DNA from: Holothuria scabra
Taxonomy: Eukaryota > Echinodermata > Holothuroidea > Aspidochirotida > Holothuriidae
Length of the DNA: 64,000 nucleotides
NCBI GenBank assembly: GCA_037179385.1
Contig: CM074196.1
Span: 31,145,986-31,209,985, forward strand
Direction of reading: 5' to 3'
The position numbers and the translations under genes are program-made. The notes beneath the pieces were generated by a model. That model saw only the letters and a list, made by a program, of their open reading frames with translations. It was not told where the DNA came from and made no database searches. Below are positions 1-10,703 of this stretch, piece after piece. Numbering within the stretch: position 1 is the stretch's first letter; every line of letters starts with the position of its first letter.

Positions 1-357
1 AAACCTTTTAAACACGTTATGTCAAGTTAAGACTTGTAATAGTGAGAGGATCGTTCATATTGCTTTTGGGAGAGGTCAAAAGTTATCTGGGGTCACTAGG
101 GGTCAAACTCTGGAAACTTTGTTAACACAATATCTCAAGATAGGAAACGTGGATAGATTTCATATTTAGTATGACTGTGGATAATTCATAGTGGAAGCAT
201 GGTCCCTATTGCTTTTGATGGGGGACAAAGGTCATGTTGGGTCACCAGGGGTCAAAGTCAGAAAACCTTGTTAACACAATATCTTAAGGTAGGAAACGTG
301 AATAGATTTCATATTCAGTATGTGAATGCGTTATGGTTAGAAGATGGTCTCTATTGT
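1..357 (+). repeat. Diverged 145-bp minisatellite fragment (HINE-type array)
   Basis: About two and a half diverged copies of the unit that forms the large array at 49350-51360. Shared phrases are 'ggggtcac..aggggtcaaa', 'acacaatatctcaagatag', 'gatagatttcatatt' and 'gaagatggtcYctattg'. The array runs off the left edge of the window, so the parent element is not visible. At 358 it stops abruptly and unrelated sequence begins. Open frames here come from the repeat and are not genes. Confidence 0.8.
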
Positions 358-430
358 TAGCTCACACCAGCTGGAAGAGCTGTTCCAACTGTTTTGATTC
401 GATACTATCAATACATCACTCTATCTATAA

Positions 431-468
431 TTCTGTCTGTCTCTCTGTCTGTCTGTCTATCGTTCTCT
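431..468. repeat. TCTG-rich microsatellite
   Basis: Imperfect tandem tetranucleotide (TCTG with TCTC/TCTA variants). It sits inside an interruption (358-474) of the minisatellite fragment. A short resumption of the minisatellite follows at about 475-565. Confidence 0.8.
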
Positions 469-474
469 CTTGCG

Positions 475-565
475 TTTTATGGAGTTCAAAAATTATCTGG
501 GTTCACCGGAGGTCAAAATGTGAAAATGTAGGTAAAACGTCTCAAGTTGGGAAACTTAAATCATA
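475..565 (+). repeat. Resumed minisatellite fragment
   Basis: The stretch 'ttatctgggttcaccggaggtcaaaatgtg' style wording and 'ctcaagttgggaaacttaaat' match the 145-bp unit. Together with 1-357 it suggests one old array interrupted by about 115 bp. Confidence 0.6.
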
Positions 566-786
566 GTTATTATTCCTTTCCCTGGTTGGGAAACTCCTTA
601 CGTACACTGTGTATGCACAGACGTAAAAGCTGTATGTACGTTCATAGTTTTTGTAAGGTGCGTCCGAAACTGTCCGTAAAAGCATGTTGAGCTCTTCAAA
701 AAAGTTCACCACATGACTTTAAAGATGCACACGATCGATCGGTAGCGATATGGCTTCATTGAGTGATGTACTGTTTCTGCTGGTCA

Positions 787-1124
787 CTCTTTGATCGAGT
801 GAAAAGTGTAAATTCACTCCATTAGAGTGATAATTCACTCCAAGGGGAGCGAAGTTCCCTCCAAAAAAAAGTGAAGTTCACTCCAAAAAGAGTGAAATTC
901 CCTTAAAACGAGCGAAGTTTCACTCTTGATGGAGTGCCCACAGTGATCGCTCTTAAAAAAAAGAGTGATCTTGCAGGCACTCGTGGAAGAGTGAATTTTT
1001 CCTCTTCCTCTAGTGAATTTCACTCTTTTTGGAGCGAACTTCAATCTTTTTGGAGTGAACTTCACTCCTCTTGGAGTGCATTATCACTCTAATGGAATGA
1101 ATCACTTTTCACTCGATCAAAGAG
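787..1124. repeat. Foldback (long inverted repeat) element with GAGTGAA/TTCACTC motifs
   Basis: The sequence from 787 (ctctttgatcgagtga) reads inward for about 115 bases. It returns as an imperfect reverse complement ending at 1124 (actcgatcaaagag). The centre (about 905-1008) folds again around gatcgctctt/aagagtgatc. Both arms are themselves built of short GAGTGAA/TTCACTC words. No transposase and no convincing target duplication were seen. The two opposing open frames here are symmetry artefacts. It is a MITE or foldback-like repeat. Confidence 0.8.
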
Positions 1125-2127
1125 CGACTAAGTTCACTCTTTTGATTTTAGAGTGTAAGCTGTTGTACAAAAGAGACCGTATAAGTGCTATTTTCGGAAA
1201 TCTGAGTCTGAGAGGTATTTTCAACCAAAATTTTCTCTGAGCGTTATGCGTCAAATGATCGTGGCGCTCCCTGGAGATTAATTCATTTCTGCTTGCCCAA
1301 CCACTCAACGTTTTGTCCTTTCCCAAATAGAAAAGGGATGGTACCTTGGCGCCTCTGGTTAAATTCAAAACAGTGAAATTTTCATTGTCATAAAATTTAA
1401 AAATAAATTGAAAGCATTTGTTGCGGTAGTGGACGTAAAGCGGTTACTTTTTCTAGTTCATGGAACTGAGTATCTGAAAGGGAAAGAAAACTCTGCATTG
1501 ATGCCTCTTATAAGGATTATCTGAGTCCTTCTTGAGGTGAATATTTTGTAAGAACAAGTCTTGTCTGTTTTCAGTCTTTTACAAACGGAGGACCACACCA
1601 TATGCCTATAAATCTAAAGCAAAGTAAAAAAATGTGAATTTTTCACATGTTTTCAAAAACCATAGCTTATTAACCTCTAACATTTAATAAGAAAAAGTAT
1701 ATTCTTTTATAAACTCGCCTCCTAACTACAACACTGTTTAAACTCAGGTAGTTTCTTAAAATTGGTGACGGGATGGATCTTATCAAATAAAAGAGAGTTA
1801 TTCTCGACAATATTGTGTCATAAGCGATTTCTTTATTATCTTTGCTTCACATGAATCTTCCAAAAAAGTACAAAGTGAGAAATTTAAAGGGAAATAGCAG
1901 TCACCCCAACTTAAAATAGTGTAATAGACTGCTTTGTATAATGATTGGCTCTTGGGAGTCATGTGACAATACTTTTCTCCTCAAATGTGAAATTGACTGC
2001 TTGCTTCACCTTGAATATGCAATATCGAAGTGCTGAAATATAATGAAAGATACTGGTATATAGAAAAAAGAGGAAAATTGTTAGACTGAACTGTTGCTTC
2101 AAAATAATTTTGGGGAGACCGCTTTAG
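1125..2127. other. No recognisable feature
   Basis: AT-rich sequence with frequent stops in all frames. I see no domain, RNA gene or repeat boundary. Confidence 0.6.
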
Positions 2128-2413
2128 CACTTTCAAGGCCAAATTTTCTCATCCCAAACACTAAGCCCCCCCCCCCCCCAATTTTCTAAAACTCATCCTC
2201 TTCCAGAAACACTGTCAGTTTATTGCTTCAGGGTGACCATAAAAGAGCAACGTGTAGAAATCGAAACACTCTCACTACAGTTCATGTTGTGAAATATAAG
2301 CTTTGATACACTGTATTGTTTGAACTATCTGCCAATCAAGGAGCTGGGCAAATAGAGGATTTCTGTAGACTACTATAATAATTGTAGTTAGGGTGAGAGG
2401 ACAGGGCCCTTAG
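2128..2413 (-). mobile_element. MITE, 'CACCCCAAAC' family, copy 1
   Basis: Diverged member of a roughly 300-bp dispersed family also found at 9354-9656, 27216-27591, 43247-43551 and 45555-45740. Recognisable parts are the 'ctcatcccaaac' end, the internal 'cattgcttcagggtgacca' and 'gccaatcaaggagctg' phrases, and the 'gggtgagagg' end. A poly-C run (about 2166-2179) interrupts it. Confidence 0.65.
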
Positions 2414-5400
2414 GTTAGACGACAGTATAAGATAAGTACAAAAAATCATCAAGAGGACTTCCGTTCAATATAGATTTCTGCCTCTCGGGGAAAATTTTGA
2501 AAGTATTCTATAATCGGCCATTTCGGGCATTGTGTTGTGCAAGAGTTAAAAATAGGCTGAGGAATGTGATTGTTCGTTTCGGGTATGAGGCTTCCAAGAG
2601 AATACCTTCCGAAAAATGCACATTAGGTTTTGCAGGGAGTTGAAACTCCCGTGGTTTCTGGCAAAGACAATTTGACCTTGATTTAAACGGTTTCGTTTAC
2701 TTGGCCAACTGACACTACTAAAGGGTTTATTTGTTCATGCAAGTATCAGCAGACTTACACTTTCACTGTAGAAGCATAAAATATCTCTGGCGTAGGATTA
2801 GATGGCCGTCTTAGTGCCCATTTCAGCAATGATCCTCTTTCCGTAAGGTCATGGAGAAAGGTCCACTGTCAAAGGGGTATCCCTTTAGCCGGAATGGCCG
2901 GAAAATAAAAAACAAGGGACTAAGAGCCGGTATAAACTTTGTGGAATTTTATGTCAACACTGAAAACCTTGAAACGAAAAATTAATTTTGCATTTCACAA
3001 GTAAAGTAGGTTATGAAGATCTAGAAAATGGAATGAAGTGTTTACACCTTTGATTTGATTTGAATCATACTTTTATAAATTTTGACGTTTCTCCTCTACT
3101 TCTTGCAAGTCAATTTTTAAAACTAACATTAGCCTATTTCTAGAAAATAACAAAATTTTGTCCTTATTAAAAATAGTAAGGAAAAAATTCCCTCAAAGAA
3201 GCTAACTTATCTTTCCTTAAAGAAGTAAGTAAAAGGACAATAATTTACCGTTCTCAACCCGTCCAACTTCTTTAAAAACCCCTTTGGTCTAACATGGGGG
3301 ATCCCTACATTATAACTTTCCCCAAACAACTGTTACATGGCCACAAGCCTTTCCACAAATTCCGGGGTGAAACAAAAAATACGTAGCCATTTTCTTCTTA
3401 CAAAATGAGTAAATGGACAGATGCTACACTCTACGACAAAAGTTACTGAAACAAGTCTTCTTACCCACTCACCCTTTCATCAGTTCATTGTTTTCTATAA
3501 TTTTGTAACTATCAGATAGGACACAAAATTGAAAAGGGGAGTAGCTGGGGTTTCAAATGGAGTTTGAGAGGTCATGAGTTCATTTTGTCGCCGTATCAGC
3601 AATTTTGTTTTGTTGGCGGTTGTAGCCTGACAGAAAATTAAAAGTATCTCTCAAGGCTGATTGGGTAATTAATGTTTCTATGACCTATAAGCGACAGTTT
3701 TATCAACCAAAAGCTTCTAGGCAGATACGGAGGAACACCGCAATTCGACTATCACGAAAGATTGCTGTCTTTATATCACTTGTGTACACCTAAACTACCG
3801 TGAAGAACTTCCGTGCCTTTACAGTCATGCTGATAAACTTTATTTTGAAAATTCAATTGTTTCTGGGGTGTTCCACTTAATATAGTCTTCAACACACAGA
3901 TAAGCTAGAAGCAGGGTCACTTCTGCCGATGTTTAGGTTTTACAAGAGTATGCAACTAAACGATGGGATTGGTTTGAATGGGTAGCATAATTGCAGCACG
4001 AAATGAAGGGAAGGTGTGAGGGGAGGGTGTAAAAAGCTATTTTAGGTGGGGGTTGCTACCCCCTCCTCCTCCCCGTGGTCTTAATGTTATCGTCAAAAGC
4101 TAGATTGGGTTATTCACACATTTTTAGGTTTCGCACATTTTGTAAATCGATCATTTTCAGAGAAATAAAATTTAACGGACGTTTTCTAGAAAAGACTGAA
4201 AATGATTTGGAACTTAGAGGTACACCTAAATCCTTTGTCTGCAAGATGGAATGATGAGGTGTCGTTCGAAAGATAAATGGCTGTATTACAATGTTTTGTA
4301 TCATCAATCTTACACTGGAATGCAACGGCGTCTCAGTAGTACCAGAAGGTGCCACCCCTTCGATTCGTGATATCCCTCAGTAGACTGAAGGGTGCTTTTG
4401 ATCGAGTCATGCATTATTTATTTCAACCAGGTTCATCACAAATGGTTCCCAAACTTTTTCAAATTATTCGGAAACTATTGCAATTTTTGTGTGATTCATG
4501 TCCACGTGCAGAGTAGGCCCGATACTAAAATTCAGATTAACCGTATTCCGTAGAAGTATAAAATTCTGAACCCATACTTTCAAAACTGTGAAGTGAAAGT
4601 TTTGAAAGCTTCATCTGTTCATAGTAGCTACAAGTAGCCCATTGAGATATCGGGTACAATTTTGTAACTGGGCCCTTTCCCTTAGACACCTTACCATGCA
4701 GGATAGGAGAAAATTTTCAGACAAGATGCGCTCCTCCACTTTGTAAATCAAACCTACGCGCGTTAATATCGGTATGTTGTGAAGGTATCACGCCACGATT
4801 TTGTCATTTGAGTGATTTTTCATGTGTGATCTAGGGGACGGGTCCAATTGGAGGATTCCCCCGAGGAGTAAAAATTCTGCGTCTGCTGTCTCGAAATGCA
4901 GTGCTGCATTATTTGTCTCTCTGATGTTAAAAAAGTTTTCTGTGCTCTTCTTTTTGCAAGCGTTTTTTTTTTTCTTTTCAAAATTGGGAAATGGAGATTT
5001 TCAGGACTGCGTGGTTGCGCACCTGGTATGACGTTGATTTGATAAGAAATAGTGGTAATTAAGATCTATCTAGAGCACAAGCTGTCAGGTGTGACCGTCA
5101 TAAGCGGGAAACTGGAGGATAGTGGGAGGTACACAAATGGGATGCACATGTCCTGTTTACTTGTGGTCCTTAAAGTAGCCAAATAAAGATTCTCCTTGGA
5201 TGAACTTTGCCATTGCATTATGCCAGCGAAAGAATTGGTGGCAAGGGAACAATCGCATTAAATTACGTAATGCAACCCCACGTCTACGTAAATGGTACTT
5301 GAAACAAATCCTTGCGTTTGTTTCCAAATATGGCGATCCTTTCTGTCGTTCCACCCTTAGCATATTGACCTATAGTATCAATTGAGCAATGGTCAAGACG

Positions 5401-6160
5401 TAAAAGTGCAAATCATGAATACTGACAGACTGAGGGAGCAGCGCGCTGAAATTATGCATTTCTTATTACTTTGACGACAAAACCTATATTCAGGCTCTTC
5501 ATCGAGATAGTTGAAACCCCCATCCCCAACTTCCCCAACTTATCTGCAATTACGACCCTCCTATCAGGTGATTTGTATAAATTTCTAACATTTGCTGGCT
5601 TGCATCCCTGGCTGCTGTTACATCCGGCAGCCAGTTCTCATGCAGCATGCAAGTTACATCCATACTTCGTTCGAACGACGCCTCACATTGCCGTCTTCAA
5701 GCATATGTACCTTGGATAACTGTCTCGACCAGGAAAATTGAAAAAAAAAAAAAAAACATTTATTTTCAAAAGCTGCTAGACTATGCACCGACGTACTTTC
5801 ACTCTGCAGTCAAAATGTAGCTGCCAATTTCCAGGTGAATTTGCTCCCTGGCACCTGGTCAAAACTGCATTCTTGCGATGCGCCCTCAGTAGCTGCCCGA
5901 CTGTTGCTGTAAAACAGGACAGTGTACATTTCAGGGGAGAGTGCCTCTATGTATCATAACGGTTATCCGTCTAGTGGAAAACCCTACCACCAAGAAAATA
6001 TTTTATTGACATGACATGCCCATTACTGACGTTGCTCGCATTTTCTGATGATCACTTGACCACATTTCTTTCGTTCAGTTTATCGGACGATTTCCTTCAA
6101 GAAGAAAACCGATATTTTGGGAAAAGATTTGTACAGCAGAAGACTGAGACGCCGGTATGT
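2414..6160. other. No recognisable gene or repeat
   Basis: About 3.7 kb with only short, stop-riddled frames and homopolymer runs (poly-A near 5740-5757). I looked for splice-flanked conserved exons and transposon ends and found none I could support. Confidence 0.5.
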
Positions 6161-6167
6161 ACCAAGA

Positions 6168-6263
6168 ATGCGTGGAAAATAGCACTGATTGCGACGTGCT
6201 TGATATTTTCAAGAACGCGTGGAAAATAGCACTAATTACGACGTGCTTGACATTTTCCCTCAA
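6168..6263 (+). repeat. Two-copy 47-bp tandem repeat
   Basis: The phrase 'gcgtggaaaatagcact' followed by 'acgtgcttga.atttt' occurs twice in direct succession with a 47-bp period and a few substitutions. Confidence 0.85.
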
Positions 6264-6289
6264 ATTTGCGCTACATTTCAATAATTATT

Positions 6290-6405
6290 AAGTAGTTTAA
6301 TAAAGATATTAAGTAGGCTAATAAAAATATTAGGTGAGCTTATAACAATATTAAGTAGGCTAATCAAAATATTAGGAAAGCTTATAACAATCTTAAGTAG
6401 GCTAA
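6290..6405 (+). repeat. 42-bp tandem repeat (aagtaggctaa)
   Basis: The word 'aagtaggctaa' recurs at about 6311, 6353 and 6395 with alternating 'atattag' and 'gcttataacaat' spacers (42-bp period). The last copy contains the octamer duplicated by the adjacent hAT insertion. Confidence 0.8.
6398..6405. other. Left target-site duplication of hAT-1 (TAGGCTAA)
   Basis: Identical to 10696-10703. The left copy is also part of a local tandem repeat, so an alternative register is possible, but the TIRs fix it. Confidence 0.85.
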
Positions 6406-6583
6406 CAGGGGTGGCACCAGCGGGGGGCCGGGGGCCACGGCCCCCTGTCGGGGAACACTGCCCCCCCCCCCCCGTCGGGGAAGGTCGGCGCTTTCGTCGG
6501 GGAGGCCTAAAAAAAAAACATTAAAAAAAACAATAAAAAATCCCACAGGGACTGAAGTTACTGGATGGGCGATCTAGAATACA

Positions 6584-8160
6584 TTTTTGATTCCTTGCCG
6601 AAGGCAGGCAAGGAATCTATGCGATGGTGATGTCGTGTGGATGTGTGTTTGTGTGCGTGTGTATGTGTGTGTGTGTGTGTGTATGGGACGCTTTGGCTTG
6701 TAAACACGATATCTCAAGAAGGGTAAGTGTGACTAACCTCGTATTTGGTGTGTAGGTTGGTCATATTGGGTAGATGATCCCTATTGTTTTTGGTGGAGAT
6801 CAAAGGTCATTTGGGGTCACGAGAGGTCAAAAGGTCAAAACTTTGTAGACGATATCTCGAGAACGGTACATGTGACTATGCTCATATTTGGTGTGTGGAT
6901 TGGTCATATTGAGTAGACGATCCCTATCGATTTTCGTGGAGGTCAAAGGTCATTTGGGGTCACGAGAGGTCAATACGTAAATTCCTTAGAAATTGCTTGA
7001 AAACACGGTATCTCAAGAAGGGTAAGTGTGACTAATCTCATATTTGGTGTGTGCATTGGCCATATTGAGTAGATGATCCCTATTGTTTTTGGTGGAGATC
7101 AAAGGTCATTTGGGTCACGAGAGGTCAAAAGGTCAAAACTTCGTAAACACGATAACTCGAGAACGGTACATGTGACTATGCTCATATTTGGTGTGTGGGT
7201 TGGTCATATTGAGTAGATGATCCCTATTGATTTATTTGGAGGTCATTTGGGGTCACGAGAGGTCAATACGTAAATTCCTTAGAAATTGCTTGTAAACACG
7301 GTATCTCAAGAAGGGTAAGTGTGACTAATCTCATATTTGGTGTGTGCATTGGCCATTGTGAGTAGATGATCCCTATCGATTTTCGTTGAGATCAAAGGTC
7401 ATTTGGGGTCACGAGAGGTCAAAAGGTCAAAACTTCGTAAACACGACAACCCGAGAACGGAACATATGACTATGCTCATATTTGTGTGTGGGTTGGTCAT
7501 ATTGAGTAGATGATCTGTATCGATTTTCGTGGAGATCAAAGGTCATTTGGGGTCACGAGAGGTCAAAAGGTCAAAACTTAGTAAACATGATATCTCAAGA
7601 ACGGTACATGTGACTGTGCTCATATTTGGCGAGTGTGTTGGCCATATTGAGTAGATATTCCCTGTTGTTTTTGGTGGAGGTCAAAGGTCATTTGGGGTCA
7701 TGAGAGGTCAAAAGGTCAAAACTTCGTAAACACCGTATCTCAAGAACGGTACATGTGACTGTGCTTACATTTAGTGTTTGGATTGGTCATATTTAGTAGA
7801 TGATCCCTATTGATTTTCCCAAAGGTCAAAGTTCATTTGGAGTCAGCATGTTCAAAGCCTGACAAGCTTTCCTGCACAGTCTTTCAAGAAAGGTCACTTG
7901 TAGGGTCCTGTTACTTGTCATGTAGATGGCACATTGTGAATACATGGTCCCAGAAGTTTTTGGTGGAGGTCAAATGTCATTTGGGTTCACGACGGGCAAG
8001 GGGGATCTCATATGTAGGAAGATTGGATGCCTTGCATGTGTACTTTGTGGGCACATTATGGAGCCCTGTTAATTGAAAAACATTGCAAAGCAATGTCAAT
8101 GTGAAAAAAGGCCTTACATTTCAGCAGCAAGGAATCACTAAGCCTTTTGGCTTTCTGGTT
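6584..8160 (+). mobile_element. Helentron/HINE-like element A1 with minisatellite core
   Basis: The 5' end carries a hairpin (gattccttgcc...ggcaaggaatc), then 'tatgcgatggtgatgtcgtg', a (TG)n tract and about seven ~150-bp units containing 'ggtcatttggggtcacgagaggtca'. A unique tail follows. The 3' end is hairpin aagccttttggctt followed by CTGGTT. A2 (20041-22482) has the same ends. The flanks are two halves of a sequence whose uninterrupted paralogue lies at about 8270-8440, which shows a real insertion into a T-rich site. Known Helentron-associated elements have hairpins at both ends, internal tandem repeats, TT targets and no target duplication. No Rep/helicase is present. Confidence 0.75.
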
Positions 8161-8560
8161 TGTTTTGAAATGCTATTTCAATACATATCGGAATCGATTT
8201 TAGATCACTTCTTAACTCTGTAAAACCGCATTCTACTATGTACCTTGTCCTATATATCTCTTCCCCCGTCGGGGAAGGACGGCAATTTTTCGGGGAGGCC
8301 TTAACATGAAAAACGTAAAGGACTGGAGATACTGGATGGATGACCATGATTTTTTTCTTTTTGAACTATTTTTTCTTTTGTAAAGCTATTTTAATGCATA
8401 TCTGAATCGGTTTTAATCACTTCTCACTAGCTCTTCTATCTCTCATCCCATCTTAAATCCTTGCGCGCAAGGTCATGCCTCCGTCGGGGACGGGCTACCC
8501 ACCCCCTGTTGTTGAGAAAATCCAATTTCGTCGGGGAGCCTTCATCTACAGACCTACGAT
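8161..8560 (+). repeat. GTCGGGGA-type internal repeat of hAT-1, two copies
   Basis: The block 'cgtcggggaaggacgg...cggggaggcc...ggactggagatactggatgg...ttttaatgcatatctgaatcgg' (about 8265-8440) is a paralogue of 6465-6583 plus 8161-8225. Copy one is the one split by element A1. Further GTCGGGG words lie at 8470-8540 and 10610-10680. Confidence 0.7.
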
Positions 8561-9119
8561 AAAAGATGTGGGTCTGTAGTCACTCAGACGACCTTCTTGA
8601 TCTTGCTCACTAGAAGACCACATTCTTCAAGGAAACTCCTTATTCCGAATTCTCCTTACAAAAACGGACTAGGGGTGTTCATGTGCGTGCAGTACCCAAT
8701 GGTCTGCCCGGACAGCCGAACTCTCACAAAAGTAATGGATATCGGCCATGTCGTTTTCTGCTACACATAATGATAAACAGTGGTGTGAGAAAATCTCCCC
8801 ATAAGTCTGACTGAAAATTTATTTGAGGGCACCTTGTAACGTACCATATTTTCAAATACGTTGGGAGCAAAAACATTTATAGTCTTGAGTTCGGGCAGTC
8901 ACGTTAAAAATTTCATCTATTTAGTGGAACTTGCAATTGAATTCAAAAGCATTTTAGTATGTTTTCAGTTCCGTTGTATAGTCCCCCCCCCCCCGAAAAG
9001 AAATAGAACCATTACATCTAATTGTAGCAGTACCTTTTATCTGGTCCTTTTCTGATCATTAGCAAGTTGGGTTTTTTTCTATTGATATTTTAAAGGAAAG
9101 CTCAAAATAGCAACTGCTT

Positions 9120-9240
9120 CATTTCTAGTTACAAGTCTGGGAAATGCCATTCCGGCTATCTTAGGGGTTATATTTCTTAACAATTTTTTGTACGCTCCGC
9201 GCTAACTGATGGTGGCGCTCCGCATAAATAGTGTTTTATT
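9120..9240 (+). repeat. Dispersed repeat 'ctccgc..gatggtggcgctccgc'
   Basis: Related to two tandem copies at about 23385-23500 and 23640-23750, and to an inverted copy at 24740-24840. All share 'agttacaagcctgggaaatg' and 'acgctccgc...atggtggcgctccgc'. The family is unknown to me and non-coding. Confidence 0.65.
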
Positions 9241-9353
9241 CGAACAGATAACTGAACAGAACAATACGTGTTTGTAAATTATTCTTCGTTTTGGGCAGTA
9301 TTATGAAGTGAAAATAATTTTATTGCGAAAGAAATCTGAAAGTAAGGACTTCT

Positions 9354-9656
9354 TTAAAGGGTCAAACCTCTCACCCCAAACTACAGTTTTGGTACCGGGG
9401 TACCGAAATTCTCAATTGGCTCAGCTCTTTGATTGACAGCTTATTCAAAGTGCAGAGTACCAAAGCTTATATTACACAGCATGAACGGTACTGAGAGTGT
9501 TTTCATTATATAAATTGAGTTTTTCTATACTCACCTTGAAGCAATAAACTGAGATTGTATCTAGATGAGGGTGAATTCCAGACAACTGTGGGAGGGGCTT
9601 AATTAAGAAGGTTAGGAGAATTGGTACTGTTTGGGGTGAGAGAACTGAGCCTTTAA
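9354..9656 (+). mobile_element. MITE, 'CACCCCAAAC' family, copy 2 (inside hAT-1)
   Basis: Inverted termini TTTAAAGGGTCAAACCTC and its counterpart (...gagcctttaa) lead into CTCACCCCAAAC on both ends. TTAA lies at both outer edges (9354-9357 and 9653-9656). TTAA flanks suggest a piggyBac- or Kolobok-type target, but superfamily assignment from so short an element is inference. Confidence 0.72.
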
Positions 9657-10695
9657 TTCTAGTTACGAGCCAAGGAAATGCCATTTCCTGCTGACAGGGG
9701 GGTTCTCCATTTTTCCAAAAATTTTGTGCGCTCGACTTAGATAATCTTTCGGGCAGGATTACATTTTTTCGGACAAAAGAACAATTCCGCCCCTCCCAAA
9801 CTCAACTGACACGCTTCCGTACGCCTATGACAATAAATAAAATATAAAACTTCAAATATATGCGAAGCCAATATTTTTCCTCGGGAGAATGCTCCAACAT
9901 GGTCCGAGGGCCTAAATCTGCATAATGGTATTCAGTAACCTCAACAAAACTACAGATCACGCCCTACTTGATTTTCCTCATGGGAACGTCAGATTCCTCC
10001 ATAAAACCTCAAAACTGTCAAAAAATTACAATTTTGCTCCAATAGAAGCTTTAGATTGTTAAAAAAGGCAAACTTTTCCAATTTCGATGGATGCTCCGTA
10101 CAATAAATAACCAAAGCCATCTCTTTTAATCACCCGGCATATTACCTAATTTTGCTCCTTAAAGGCATATCACTTAATAAAGAAACCAAATTTTTCATTT
10201 CAACCTTACCCAAAAACCAAATCTTTCATTAAAATCCAAAATTTTTCCATCATGATAAGCTCTTAATTCTGAAAGATTCGTTCAAAAAAGGGAATAACTT
10301 TCCGGGCAAATTTCTAGTCTCGTCTCAAAGCCTTAGTCAGCAAGTAGGTCTTGTACGATTCAATGCGTAACCCCAAAAGAATTTCAACTGTCACCCATAT
10401 AACGTTTTTTATTTTTCCCTTATGAAGAACAGATTCTTCAATAAACACCCAAAATTTTGTTAGTACCAATAAAAGCCAAATTTTTTTCATGTTTTAATTT
10501 TTACTTCAAATAAACTCCAGATTTTTAATTATTCTTTAAGAAGAAAGCCCAAAATTTCGGCGCCCTCCGCGCGCCTCAAATTCTGCAAGGTCACGTTCAA
10601 CTGGGACATAAAATCGCCTTTGTCGGGGCCTTGAAATTCTGGACCCCCTGTCGGGGAGTGGCCCCCCTGTTGGGCAAATCCTGGCGCCACCCCTG

Positions 10696-10703
10696 TAGGC
10701 TAA
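10696..10703. other. Right target-site duplication of hAT-1 (TAGGCTAA)
   Basis: Directly follows the terminal CCACCCCTG of hAT-1. Unique sequence (tacaccagagac) follows it. Confidence 0.85.

Larger units (their letters stand above)
6406..10695. mobile_element. Non-autonomous hAT-like transposon (hAT-1), 4.3 kb
   Basis: The left end CAGGGGTGGCACCAG at 6406 and the right end CTGGCGCCACCCCTG ending at 10695 are inverted repeats with 14 of 15 matches. The octamer TAGGCTAA lies directly outside both ends (6398-6405 and 10696-10703). CAGGG-type ends plus an 8-bp target duplication are the hAT superfamily signature. No hAT transposase (DDE or RNaseH-like frame) is visible, so mobility would need a transposase in trans. 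The interior holds GTCGGGGA-rich segments near both ends, a nested HINE-like element (6584-8160) and a MITE (9354-9656). Confidence 0.88.
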
